From an uncultured Pelagibacteraceae bacterium (lineage in GTDB: Bacteria > Pseudomonadota > Alphaproteobacteria > Pelagibacterales > Pelagibacteraceae): a stretch of DNA of 37,321 nucleotides. How positions within the stretch are numbered: the stretch's first letter is position 1; every line of letters begins with the position of its first letter. The notes under the pieces are model-generated. The model saw nothing but the letters and a program-made list of their open reading frames with translations, searched no databases and was not told the DNA's origin. Shown here piece after piece: positions 24,021-31,849 of the stretch. A program made the position numbers and the translations under genes. The stretch is from assembly GCA_902614835.1 (NCBI GenBank), contig CACMMU010000010.1:1-37321 (forward strand). The letters are read 5' to 3'.

Positions 24021-24548
24021 ATGGATTTAAAAAAATATATTAGATCAATACCTGACTACCCAAAAAAAGGCATTTTATTTAGAGATATAACAACATTAAT
24101 AAAAAACCCCGAGGCTTTTAATTTTAGTGTTGATAAGATCCTAGAAATATCAAAAAAAATAAAATTTGATAAAGTTGCAGCAATAGAGTCTAGAGGTTTT
24201 GTTTTTGCCTCGGTTATATCTTACAAGTTGAAAAAACCATTAATAATGATGAGAAAAAAAAACAAATTGCCTGCAGAGAGACATTCTGTAGATTTTGAGC
24301 TTGAGTATGGAAAAGCGACAATTGAAGTTCACAAAGATTCTATAAAAAAAGGTGAGAATGTATTAATTATTGATGATCTTATTGCAACTGGGGGAACTGC
24401 TGAAGCAGGTGCAAAATTAGTTGAAATTTCTGGAGGAAAAGTTGCTGGTTTTATTTTTATCATTAATCTTTTTGATCTTGGTGGGAATCAAAAATTAAAA
24501 GATAAATCTTATTTTACTGAAAGCTTGATAGATTTTCCTGGTCACTAA
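24021..24548 (+). CDS. apt: Adenine phosphoribosyltransferase
   Basis: A 175-residue purine salvage enzyme that makes AMP from adenine and PRPP. It opens with the typical IRSIPDYPKKGILFRDIT and has AIESRGFVF (about 54-62), the flexible-loop MRKKNKLPAE, and the PRPP motif VLIIDDLIATGGTAEA at about 114-129. Length matches the family. It starts 43 bases from the divergent mtnP, so it probably recovers the adenine that MtnP releases. The TAA stop abuts the stop of the convergent sugar epimerase (TAATTA). Confidence 0.94.
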   Translation: MDLKKYIRSIPDYPKKGILFRDITTLIKNPEAFNFSVDKILEISKKIKFDKVAAIESRGFVFASVISYKLKKPLIMMRKKNKLPAERHSVDFELEYGKATIEVHKDSIKKGENVLIIDDLIATGGTAEAGAKLVEISGGKVAGFIFIINLFDLGGNQKLKDKSYFTESLIDFPGH

Positions 24549-25565
24549 TTAAATTTCTTTTTTTATCCAAGTCGATGGTGTTAGTTCATTTTGAATTTCA
24601 ACATTTATATAATAATCAAAAGGTTTTACTCCCCTTTTTTTAATATAATCAAATGTTTTTGTTATACCTGTTTTGAGATCAACGGTTGTTTTGTAATTAA
24701 GAAGTTTTCTTGCTTTATCAGCTGAACAAGTAGCATGTTTAACCTCTTGTGGTCTATCTGGTTTGTAAATTGGTTTTAAATTACTTCCGGAAATATTTGA
24801 ACATATTTCAGCTACTTTATTTATTGTAACAAACTCCTCATCAGGACCAATATTGATTACTTGTTTATTTAAGTTTTTTTGGTCTTTCATTGGAACTAAA
24901 CAGCTTAAACAGTCGTCAATGTAAGAAAAGCATCTTTTCTGCTCCCCATCTCCATAAATAATTGGTGCTTTATTTTGTAACATTCTATTTAACATTATAG
25001 ATACAACGTTTCTAAAAGGGTCATCATACTTCTGTTTTGGTCCTATAATATTATGTGGAACAGCAATCACCCACTCTATTTTGTTTAGCTCACACAAGTT
25101 TATTAAAGTTTCCTCAGCAGCAACTTTTGAAATTGCATATGGATCTGTCGGACTTGGCCTCATATCTTCTTTGAAAGGATATTTTTGAGAACCATACCTT
25201 GCCATCGAAGAACAAAAAATTATCCTCTTAACTTTATTTGATATGGCAGCAGAAAAAACTGCAACTGAAGCTAAATAATTATTTTTCCCTATTTCGTATG
25301 GAGAAAAAACAGACAAGCCCTCATGTGCAGTTGCAGCACAATGGTATACTACGTCTGTGCCTTTCATAACTTCTTTAACTTTGTTTAGGTCACAACAATC
25401 TATTTTATGAAATTTAATATTTTTTGGAACATTGTCTTCATAACCACCCATCATATTGTCAATACCAACAACCTCGTCTCCCATTTTTGATAATTTTTCT
25501 GCTAAATGGGATCCTAAAAAACCTGCTACTCCAGTGATAAATACTTTGTTTCTTTTCATCGACAT
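24549..25565 (-). CDS. NAD-dependent nucleotide-sugar epimerase/dehydratase (extended SDR)
   Basis: A 338-residue extended SDR. GVAGFLG near residue 12 binds NAD, and D38 in GIDNMMGG suits NAD. The catalytic triad is visible as S-S-M in FCSSMARYG and Y-x-x-x-K in YAISKVAAE. RCFSYIDDC and NIGPDEE are C-terminal substrate-binding motifs seen in UDP-glucose/UDP-glucuronate epimerases. The precise sugar is unknown. Start candidates are ATG at 25565 and 25559 (and TTG at 25568); both ATGs leave the NAD motif intact. Stop codons abut those of apt. Marks the start of the glycan region. Confidence 0.82.
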   Translation of the reverse strand: MSMKRNKVFITGVAGFLGSHLAEKLSKMGDEVVGIDNMMGGYEDNVPKNIKFHKIDCCDLNKVKEVMKGTDVVYHCAATAHEGLSVFSPYEIGKNNYLASVAVFSAAISNKVKRIIFCSSMARYGSQKYPFKEDMRPSPTDPYAISKVAAEETLINLCELNKIEWVIAVPHNIIGPKQKYDDPFRNVVSIMLNRMLQNKAPIIYGDGEQKRCFSYIDDCLSCLVPMKDQKNLNKQVINIGPDEEFVTINKVAEICSNISGSNLKPIYKPDRPQEVKHATCSADKARKLLNYKTTVDLKTGITKTFDYIKKRGVKPFDYYINVEIQNELTPSTWIKKEI

Positions 25566-25604
25566 CAACTTTTATATTTAAAAATGTATCAAATCAATAA
25601 ATAA

Positions 25605-26435
25605 TCAAACTTTAGGTCTATACCATGATGTTTTGCCAACAATTGAGTTGGCCAAACCTGAATACCTTTGGAAATAAATTTCTTTTTTTTCCTTATTTCT
25701 TAATAATAAAAAAAGTAAAAACTTTAAAATTGATGAGATCAGTTTGGGACTTACTAATAAAAGTGAAAATATAAATCCTCTATATTTTTTGTTATAATAA
25801 AAGGTGGACCACATCCAATGCCAATTTCTAGATAATTCCATTTCATAATTAAAAGAGCTATCATGAGAATGTCCGCCCTCGTGAAAAACAGGTATATCTG
25901 GACAATAGTAAATCTTTTTATTTTTTTTAATCACTCTCATGCACAAATCGATTTCTTCTAAAAAGAAAAAAAAGTTTTCGTCAAAATATCCGATATTTTT
26001 AAATTCTCCTAAGTTCAAAAACATAGCAAATCCCTTTACTGATTTTACTTGTTTTGTATTTCCATCTATTAAATTTCTTTTATCCTCAACTATGCCTGGG
26101 CCAATTATGGCAAAATCTTCTTTTTCTTCTGCTACTTTTAAAAATTGTTCTAAAGTTTTAGGAAATAATTCAGCATCAGGATTGAGTATTAAAGCATATT
26201 TAGTTTTAACTTCATTAAGCCCAATATTATTTCCTTTTCCATATCCAAGATTACTTCCAGATAAAATGCACTTAACGTTTTTATACTCACTTTCAATATT
26301 TCTTTTGTGTTCTGAATTATTTGAGTTTTCTACATTAATAACGCTGCATTCATCATCAATTGAATTTAAACACCTTCTGATTTTTTTTTCGCTTTTAAAT
26401 GAGGTTATTACTATAGTTATATCTTTTATTGACAT
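25605..26435 (-). CDS. Glycosyltransferase family 2 (rhamnosyltransferase-like)
   Basis: A 276-residue GT-A enzyme. ITIVITSFKSEKKIRRCLNSI is the N-terminal strand-helix (shown as IVITSFKSE). SNLGYGKGNNIGL (about 59-71) and LILNPDAELFP (about 82-92), with D in place of the DxD metal motif, are typical of the WbbL-like GT2 subgroup. FFFFLEEIDLCMRV holds the catalytic E-D pair. The C-terminus has a hydrophobic segment (FIFSLLLVSPKLISS) likely to touch the membrane. It probably adds a deoxyhexose to a lipid-linked glycan, consistent with the rfb genes that begin 80 bases away on the other strand. Confidence 0.84.
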   Translation of the reverse strand: MSIKDITIVITSFKSEKKIRRCLNSIDDECSVINVENSNNSEHKRNIESEYKNVKCILSGSNLGYGKGNNIGLNEVKTKYALILNPDAELFPKTLEQFLKVAEEKEDFAIIGPGIVEDKRNLIDGNTKQVKSVKGFAMFLNLGEFKNIGYFDENFFFFLEEIDLCMRVIKKNKKIYYCPDIPVFHEGGHSHDSSFNYEMELSRNWHWMWSTFYYNKKYRGFIFSLLLVSPKLISSILKFLLFLLLRNKEKKEIYFQRYSGLANSIVGKTSWYRPKV

Positions 26436-26514
26436 TATTTAAACATAATTGATTTTATACTCTATTTATTTTAATAGTTAACTTAATAGATCATTTCTTA
26501 TTTGTAAAATTAAT

Positions 26515-27546
26515 ATGAAAAAAATTATCGTAACTGGAGGTTTGGGGTTTATAGGCAGTAATTTAATAAATCTTTTGTTAAAAAAGAAATTTTTTGTAAT
26601 TAACATAGATAAATTTAGCTATTCTGCAAATCCCTATAATGTCCACGATTTTAAGAAAAATAAAAATTATGCTTTTTTTAAACTAGATATTAATAAGACA
26701 AGCAAAATATTAAGTATATTAAATAAATATAAACCTATAGGAATTTTTAACTTAGCTGCTGAAACACATGTCGATAGATCGATAGATAAGGCACATCATT
26801 TTATTAGATCAAATATAACTGGAGTTTATAGTTTGCTAGAGGCTATAAGAAAATACGAAAAAAAAACAAGAAGAGGTTTAAAACTTTTACAAGTTTCAAC
26901 TGATGAAGTTTACGGCGATATTCCTAGAGGCAAACTGGCTAATGAAAATCATAATTATAATCCTAGTTCGCCTTATTCTGCATCTAAAGCTGGAGCAGAT
27001 CAATTTATCAAATCTTATGGAAGAACATACGGATTGAAAATTTTAATTGCCCATCCATGTAATAATTATGGACCAAATCAACATCCTGAAAAATTTATTC
27101 CGAAGATGATTTTTAATTTACTTAACAATAAGTCTCTTCCTCTTTACGGAAGTGGTAATAATATAAGAGAGTGGATATACGTTAAAGATAACTGTGAAGC
27201 CTTATTAAAAATCTTTTTGAAAGGCAGAATTGGCAGAAGTTATAATATTGGAACAGGTATAAAATTAAAAAATTTAGATATTGCAAAAAAACTTTTAGCT
27301 GTGGCTAAAAAAAATAAGATCATAATTTCTAAAAAAAATAAAATTCAATTTGTTCAGGATAGACCGGGCCATGATGAGAGATATGCTTTAAATTCAAGTA
27401 GAATAAAAAGGGAAATTAAGTGGAAGCACAAAATATCATTTTCTAAGGGACTGGAAAATACACTAAATTGGTATAAAAACAATCTTGGTTATTTTAAAAA
27501 AATATCTAGAAAAAATATTGTTGCTAGACTTGGGTTAAAATTATGA
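26515..27546 (+). CDS. rfbB: dTDP-glucose 4,6-dehydratase
   Basis: A 343-residue extended SDR converting dTDP-glucose to dTDP-4-keto-6-deoxyglucose. GGLGFIG (8-14) binds NAD; NLAAETHVDRSI (79-90) is an RmlB hallmark. Catalytic residues are T129-D130-E131 in STDEVYG, and Y154 with K158 in YSASK. NNYGPNQHPEKFIP and NIREWIYVKDNC are diagnostic of RmlB over UDP-glucose epimerase. It ends in a basic tail. The rfbC start overlaps its stop (ATGA). No rfbA thymidylyltransferase is present in the window, so dTDP-glucose must come from elsewhere. Confidence 0.92.
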   Translation: MKKIIVTGGLGFIGSNLINLLLKKKFFVINIDKFSYSANPYNVHDFKKNKNYAFFKLDINKTSKILSILNKYKPIGIFNLAAETHVDRSIDKAHHFIRSNITGVYSLLEAIRKYEKKTRRGLKLLQVSTDEVYGDIPRGKLANENHNYNPSSPYSASKAGADQFIKSYGRTYGLKILIAHPCNNYGPNQHPEKFIPKMIFNLLNNKSLPLYGSGNNIREWIYVKDNCEALLKIFLKGRIGRSYNIGTGIKLKNLDIAKKLLAVAKKNKIIISKKNKIQFVQDRPGHDERYALNSSRIKREIKWKHKISFSKGLENTLNWYKNNLGYFKKISRKNIVARLGLKL

Positions 27547-28079
27547 AAATAAAATTAACTAGATTTAAAGGATTGAAGGTTTTCCAAGGGAAGACTTACT
27601 TGGACAGCAGAGGTGCTTTTAGAGAATTGTTTCTTAAAAATAAAACACAAAGTTTCCAAAGTATTTTTTGGTGCATGTCAAAATCAAAGAAGAACGTGAT
27701 AAGAGGTCTACATATTCAGAAAATGGTTAATCAGGCAAAATTTGTTTCTGTTGTAAAAGGGAGAATTTTTGATGTCGCGTTAGATTTAAGAAAAAATTCT
27801 AAAACTTTTGGTAAGCATTTTGCAGTTATTCTAAGTGCAAAGAATTCAAAATCTATTTACATACCCAAAGGTTTTGCTCATGGTTTTATGGGTATGGATC
27901 AAGAAAATTGTGTAGTCTATGGAAATTCTAATTATAGATCGAAGAAAAATGAGATGGGTATTATTTGGAATGACTCTGATTTAAAAATTAAGTGGCCTAC
28001 TAATAAGCCAATAATTTCAAAAAAAGATAGAAATAATTTTAGTTTTAAGAATTTTTGCAAAATTTATTACAAAAGTTAA
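27543..28079 (+). CDS. rfbC: dTDP-4-dehydrorhamnose 3,5-epimerase family
   Basis: A 178-residue cupin. The catalytic base H57 is in VIRGLHIQ; VVKGRIFDVALDLRK (71-84) and IPKGFAHGFM (107-116) are the conserved barrel strands, and Y126 in VVYGNSNY corresponds to the catalytic tyrosine. It epimerises C3 and/or C5 of dTDP-4-keto-6-deoxyglucose. Some members act only at C3 or only at C5, which cannot be told here. Translationally coupled to rfbB by a 4-base overlap, with the RmlD-like gene 6 bases downstream. Confidence 0.9.
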   Translation: MKIKLTRFKGLKVFQGKTYLDSRGAFRELFLKNKTQSFQSIFWCMSKSKKNVIRGLHIQKMVNQAKFVSVVKGRIFDVALDLRKNSKTFGKHFAVILSAKNSKSIYIPKGFAHGFMGMDQENCVVYGNSNYRSKKNEMGIIWNDSDLKIKWPTNKPIISKKDRNNFSFKNFCKIYYKS

Positions 28080-28085
28080 TTTTAT

Positions 28086-28799
28086 ATGAAAAAAAAAAGG
28101 AAGATTGTTGTTACGGGGGGAACTGGAAGATTTGGTTCAGTTTTAAAAAAAAGTAAGTTTAATTACCCTTTAATTTTTCCAAAAAAAAATAACTTAAATA
28201 TTACAAAATTTGAGTCAGTAAAAAAATATCTTAGAAAAACAAGACCTTTCTGTCTTATACATTTGGCTGGACTTTCAAGGCCAATGGTAGTTCATGAAAA
28301 AAATATTTCTAAAAGTATTGAACTAAATATTATGGGTACCTCAAATATTGTAAGAGTATGCGAATTGTACAATATTAAGCTTATTTATTTTTCAACTAGC
28401 TATGTTTATCCTGGCAAAAAAGGAAACTATAAAGAAACCGATCCTCTGCTCCCTTCAAGCAATTATGCATGGTCAAAACTAGGAGGTGAGTCAGCAGTTC
28501 AAATGTACAAAAATAGTTTAATAATTAGAGCAAGTATGACTGAGAAACCTTTTGTACATAAACAAGCTTATGCAAATGTAATTACTAATTTTATTTATCA
28601 TGAAGATTTTATCAAAATTTTTAAAAAGTTGATTCATAAAAAAGGAGTTTTTAATGTAGGTGGGCCGACTAATTCAGTTTATAATTTTGCAAAAAGTAAT
28701 AACCCAAAAATTAAGAAAATCTTTTTAAAAAATAAAAAAAGAAGCTTGATGCCGATTAATTCCTCAATGAATTTTTCAAAATTAAAAAAATTTATTTAA
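28086..28799 (+). CDS. Short RmlD-like NAD(P)-dependent sugar-nucleotide reductase/SDR
   Basis: A 237-residue SDR. TGGTGRFG (10-17) is the cofactor loop. HLAGLSRP (59-66), FSTSYVYPG (102-110) and Y127-x-x-x-K131 in NYAWSKLGGE follow the RmlD/epimerase pattern. RmlD is normally about 290 residues, so this protein is short, mainly after residue 180. It could reduce the C4 ketone made by RfbB and RfbC, giving a 6-deoxyhexose such as rhamnose or a relative. The ATG is followed at once by ten A bases (28089-28098, codons 2-5), a possible slippage site. Stop lies 1 base from the convergent DUF4422 gene stop. Confidence 0.75.
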   Translation: MKKKRKIVVTGGTGRFGSVLKKSKFNYPLIFPKKNNLNITKFESVKKYLRKTRPFCLIHLAGLSRPMVVHEKNISKSIELNIMGTSNIVRVCELYNIKLIYFSTSYVYPGKKGNYKETDPLLPSSNYAWSKLGGESAVQMYKNSLIIRASMTEKPFVHKQAYANVITNFIYHEDFIKIFKKLIHKKGVFNVGGPTNSVYNFAKSNNPKIKKIFLKNKKRSLMPINSSMNFSKLKKFI

Positions 28800-28800
28800 A

Positions 28801-29628
28801 TTAAGTATTTTTTATATCGTTGTTAATATCATAAAAAGTAATATTCATGGTTTTATACTTGGCATTTTTTGTAAACCAATATGATAAGAACCTCTCGGCC
28901 AAGAAACCGTATATTCTGGTTAAATCATAACCTCTTAAGTTTTTGAAACCAAATATGCTTTCACAACGATTCAACCATGGAAAAATTGTTTCGTAGTATT
29001 CAAAAAGCAGTTCTTTTGATTTACATATAAACATATTATGAGGATGAAAATAAAAATTTTTTTCCATGTATTCAGCAAAGAATTTTTTATTTTGGCTATC
29101 CAATAAGTTTATGGCTTTCCTTAGGTTTCCTTCTCCATGCATTAAATCAAAATGAAATTTTAAATTTCTTTGATTTTTGTTAAAAAGTACTCCTGGTTTT
29201 TTTAAGATCAATTTGAAGCCCTTTTTTACAAATTTTGATATTCTTCTTTGATTAACATAAAAAGGGTGGCCAAGAATAACCTCGCAATCATCAAAGTTTT
29301 CCGGTATCTCTTTAATGGCTAAAGAGTTCATCTTGCTCATATCTAATTTAGCATTGTCATAATTTTTAATAGTCCAAAATTTTCGATATTGCCCGAAACC
29401 AATCCAATTTGTATTAATTTTTTTTATATGGTTTTTCCATAGCCAATAGTGAAAGGTATATTCTCCATAATTTTTATTTTTTTCAGATATATTTTCTCCA
29501 TCCTTGTCTGTGAGCCACTCATTGGAAAATTTTTTCTCTCCAAGTCCAACAGGTATATAATTCAATTTTTTTATAAAATCTAAATGGGATGGTTCAAGAG
29601 TAAGGCAAAACATAGTTAAATTATTCAT
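28801..29628 (-). CDS. DUF4422-type putative glycosyltransferase
   Basis: A 275-residue protein with the DUF4422 hallmark GENISEKNKNYGEYTFHYWLWKN at about 44-66, given here in two parts (GENISEKNKNYGE, HYWLWKN), then WIGFGQYRKFW at 75-85. C-terminal HPHNMFICKSKELLFEYYE and GFLAERFLSYWF also fit. The family is found in capsule and O-antigen clusters and is thought to be a glycosyltransferase; biochemistry is limited. Its start overlaps the GT61 stop (ATGA), so the two are made together. No signal peptide or membrane helix is seen. Confidence 0.78.
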   Translation of the reverse strand: MNNLTMFCLTLEPSHLDFIKKLNYIPVGLGEKKFSNEWLTDKDGENISEKNKNYGEYTFHYWLWKNHIKKINTNWIGFGQYRKFWTIKNYDNAKLDMSKMNSLAIKEIPENFDDCEVILGHPFYVNQRRISKFVKKGFKLILKKPGVLFNKNQRNLKFHFDLMHGEGNLRKAINLLDSQNKKFFAEYMEKNFYFHPHNMFICKSKELLFEYYETIFPWLNRCESIFGFKNLRGYDLTRIYGFLAERFLSYWFTKNAKYKTMNITFYDINNDIKNT

Positions 29629-30752
29629 ATTTTTGATCCCAAAATATTTTTCAATTTTTCAATTGGTACATTAATATGTCCAAATTGATTGTCGCTTTTA
29701 ATTTCCTCAGGTTTGCAGCTGATTGACTCGTATGTTAAATTATTTTTATTAGCCAAGCTTTTTATTACTATATCATTTGGATTTGCTTTTATTTCAACTA
29801 TTTTTGTACTAGGTGTGCAGAATACAAGATTTGCAAAACCTGCTCCATGAAGACCAACAATTGTGTCTGCATTTCTAAAAGTCATAACTTGCTCTTCAAA
29901 GGAAAGTTCTGATAATTTTACTATTTTAAAACCATTATTTTTCATGAAATCTTGGACATCTTTCTCATTAATAATAGACCTTAAATTTCTAGCATTTGAT
30001 TTTGAGTCTGATCTATCGAGATAAACTTTTTTTGAAAAAGTTTTAAAGTTTTTATCCTGATTTTTAACAAACTTTGATTTTAACCATTCTAGTATCCATT
30101 CAGGAATGTTTTGAATATCTTTTGTTGCATTATCTGTTAAAACTACTGGATGGGAAGTAACATACAGCTCATCAGTTAAAATATGTCTAAATTTAGTGCT
30201 TGATATTTGTTTATTTTGAGGAATTTTCAAAGTTTCCAAAGTTTCTGCTTGAAATTTTTTTTTATTATCTGGTAATAAAAAAAAATCGATATTATTCAAA
30301 TTAATTTTTTCTTCGCATATACCAATTCTTGGCAGAACGTCGAACATCCAATGCCAGTAATTTTCATTTCCACCCCCACCTGTTAAAAGTGATAAAACCT
30401 TTCCTGATATTTTTCTTTTTGTTCTTGGTGTTCCATTTAACATTACAAGATTAGTATGTGGATCAGCGTTTATTACCTCATTTTTAATATTTCTAAATTG
30501 AAAAGATGGTCCTGATAAAAGTTTATTATTTTTTATTACTGCTGTATCGCTCACTCTATCTGTATAGAGTCGGGCATTTTTAATACTATATATTTTATAT
30601 GAAAATTTTTTGGCTTTTTTAATTGAATGTATCTCAATTTCATTTGAATTTTCTGTATTTATAACTTCATTTATTTTTCCGTATAAAATTTTAAATAAAA
30701 AATACCCTAAAGATTTAAAATATTTTTGAAGATTTTTTTTTATAGCTAACAT
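29625..30752 (-). CDS. Glycosyltransferase family 61 (DUF563)
   Basis: A 375-residue protein. LTGGGGNENYWHWMFDVLPR at about 122-141 is the GT61/DUF563 entry motif. KVYLDRSDSKSNARNLRSI at about 242-260 and IVGLHGAGFANLVFCTPSTK at about 302-321 are the conserved nucleotide- and acceptor-binding regions. Bacterial members act in capsule and O-antigen assembly; the donor sugar is unknown. The ATG lies just 5 bases after the CCA end of a tRNA-Met gene on the same strand, so its 5' leader may be made by tRNA processing. The stop overlaps the DUF4422 start. Confidence 0.82.
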   Translation of the reverse strand: MLAIKKNLQKYFKSLGYFLFKILYGKINEVINTENSNEIEIHSIKKAKKFSYKIYSIKNARLYTDRVSDTAVIKNNKLLSGPSFQFRNIKNEVINADPHTNLVMLNGTPRTKRKISGKVLSLLTGGGGNENYWHWMFDVLPRIGICEEKINLNNIDFFLLPDNKKKFQAETLETLKIPQNKQISSTKFRHILTDELYVTSHPVVLTDNATKDIQNIPEWILEWLKSKFVKNQDKNFKTFSKKVYLDRSDSKSNARNLRSIINEKDVQDFMKNNGFKIVKLSELSFEEQVMTFRNADTIVGLHGAGFANLVFCTPSTKIVEIKANPNDIVIKSLANKNNLTYESISCKPEEIKSDNQFGHINVPIEKLKNILGSKI

Positions 30753-30757
30753 TTTTT

Positions 30758-30834
30758 TGGTAGCGGGGAGTGGATTCGAACCACCGACCCCAGGCTTATG
30801 AGTCCTGTGCTCTAACCAACTGAGCTACCCCGCC
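30758..30834 (-). tRNA. tRNA-Met (CAT), elongator type
   Basis: A full cloverleaf of 77 bases with the CCA encoded. Acceptor arm GGCGGGG pairs with CCCCGCT (first pair G-U), D-stem GCTC/GAGC, anticodon loop CTCATAA with CAT, variable loop GGGTC, and T arm GGTGG-TTCGAAT-CCACT. It lacks the initiator's mismatched first pair and three G-C pairs in the anticodon stem. The fifth anticodon-stem pair is an A-G mismatch. A tRNA-Ile with lysidine-modified CAT is an alternative but the D- and T-arm sequence looks like alphaproteobacterial elongator Met. It lies between the PhyH and GT61 genes on the same strand. Confidence 0.95.
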
Positions 30835-30866
30835 ATGCTTCTGTTATAGTATTTCAAAATTTTATT

Positions 30867-31808
30867 TCAATGGGCTTTTCTATATCCAATGGCATTTCTT
30901 ACTCTTTTTCTTAGAAAACCAGGTAATTTATTAGCTAGTCGTCCTATTAGCCATTTAGAAATCTCTGAAAAAATTTTTTTATTGATTGGTAATGTTTCCA
31001 AGCTTGAGTCTGGATACATGTCTATGCCAGTTTTCTTTCCGAAACCAAGATATTCTTTTATTCTATCGTCCATTTTGTCTACGTATTCTGTTTTTAATAA
31101 AATTGGTTCAGAATGTTCAGTATCTGCATCAATTCTTAATAAAATACTTTTTCTAACAAAATTTTTATCATTTGTTGGTTTGGCTCTATGAACGCCACGA
31201 GTATTGTAAATTATTATAGATCCCTTCGGTTTCTTAAAGCCCACAATATCTGAACTATGATTTTTGCTAATGTAGTCATGGTTATAATCGTTAAACTTGT
31301 TTTCGCTGGACCAATTATGGGACCCTTTTAAATATTGAAATTCACCGTCTTTTACATCTGCTATATAAGCGAGCATAATAATGCCCTCATTTTTAATATT
31401 TGTTCCGCTTGTTTCTTTCCCGGTATAATTTCTATTATCAGTGTGCCATTGCATGTTCTGTCCACCTAAATTTTCATAATACCTAAGACATTTAAGTCTA
31501 TATTTTTCCTTAAAATAATCTGAGCAAATATCTAAAAGCTTATCACTTGTACAATAATTGAAAAAACTTTTTGAAACAGCGAGGAGATGTGAAAAGAAGA
31601 ATTGATTTCCGTGAGTATAATATACTCCACCCACATTATTATTATTTAAACTTAAACCGGCCGAGTCAACATCGTTCTTAATTTGATTTACAAAATTATC
31701 AGTTAGAGCATTGTCAAAACTAAAATAACCTTTTTCATTAAGTTCTTTAGTTACAGCCTTATAGTCTAAATTAAGAAAATCTTTACTAAAAATTTGTTCT
31801 TGTTTCAT
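30867..31808 (-). CDS. Phytanoyl-CoA dioxygenase (PhyH)-family Fe(II)/2-oxoglutarate enzyme
   Basis: A 313-residue non-heme iron dioxygenase. Iron ligands are H122 and D124 in QWHTDNRNY, and H207 in TRGVHRAKP. R218 in NFVRKSIL is near the position of the 2-oxoglutarate-binding arginine. FQYLKGSHNWS is the usual PhyH strand before the distal histidine. The last 25 residues are basic and hydrophobic (WLIGRLANKLPGFLRKRV), which may bind membrane. PhyH enzymes hydroxylate many small molecules; in a glycan cluster it may modify a sugar, lipid or acyl group. The tRNA-Met follows 32 bases downstream on the same strand. Confidence 0.82.
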   Translation of the reverse strand: MKQEQIFSKDFLNLDYKAVTKELNEKGYFSFDNALTDNFVNQIKNDVDSAGLSLNNNNVGGVYYTHGNQFFFSHLLAVSKSFFNYCTSDKLLDICSDYFKEKYRLKCLRYYENLGGQNMQWHTDNRNYTGKETSGTNIKNEGIIMLAYIADVKDGEFQYLKGSHNWSSENKFNDYNHDYISKNHSSDIVGFKKPKGSIIIYNTRGVHRAKPTNDKNFVRKSILLRIDADTEHSEPILLKTEYVDKMDDRIKEYLGFGKKTGIDMYPDSSLETLPINKKIFSEISKWLIGRLANKLPGFLRKRVRNAIGYRKAH

Positions 31809-31849
31809 AAGCTTTTAAATACTATACAATAATACTCCTATTAATTTAA

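Noticed and set aside
25939-26442. Open frame of 167 codons opposite the GT2 gene
   Set aside because: The minus-strand GT2 protein has clear motifs over the same bases; the plus-strand frame reads as Ser/Phe-rich shadow.
30758-30834. tRNA-Met as an attachment site of an integrated island
   Set aside because: No integrase, no second copy of the tRNA 3' end and no phage gene found in the window.
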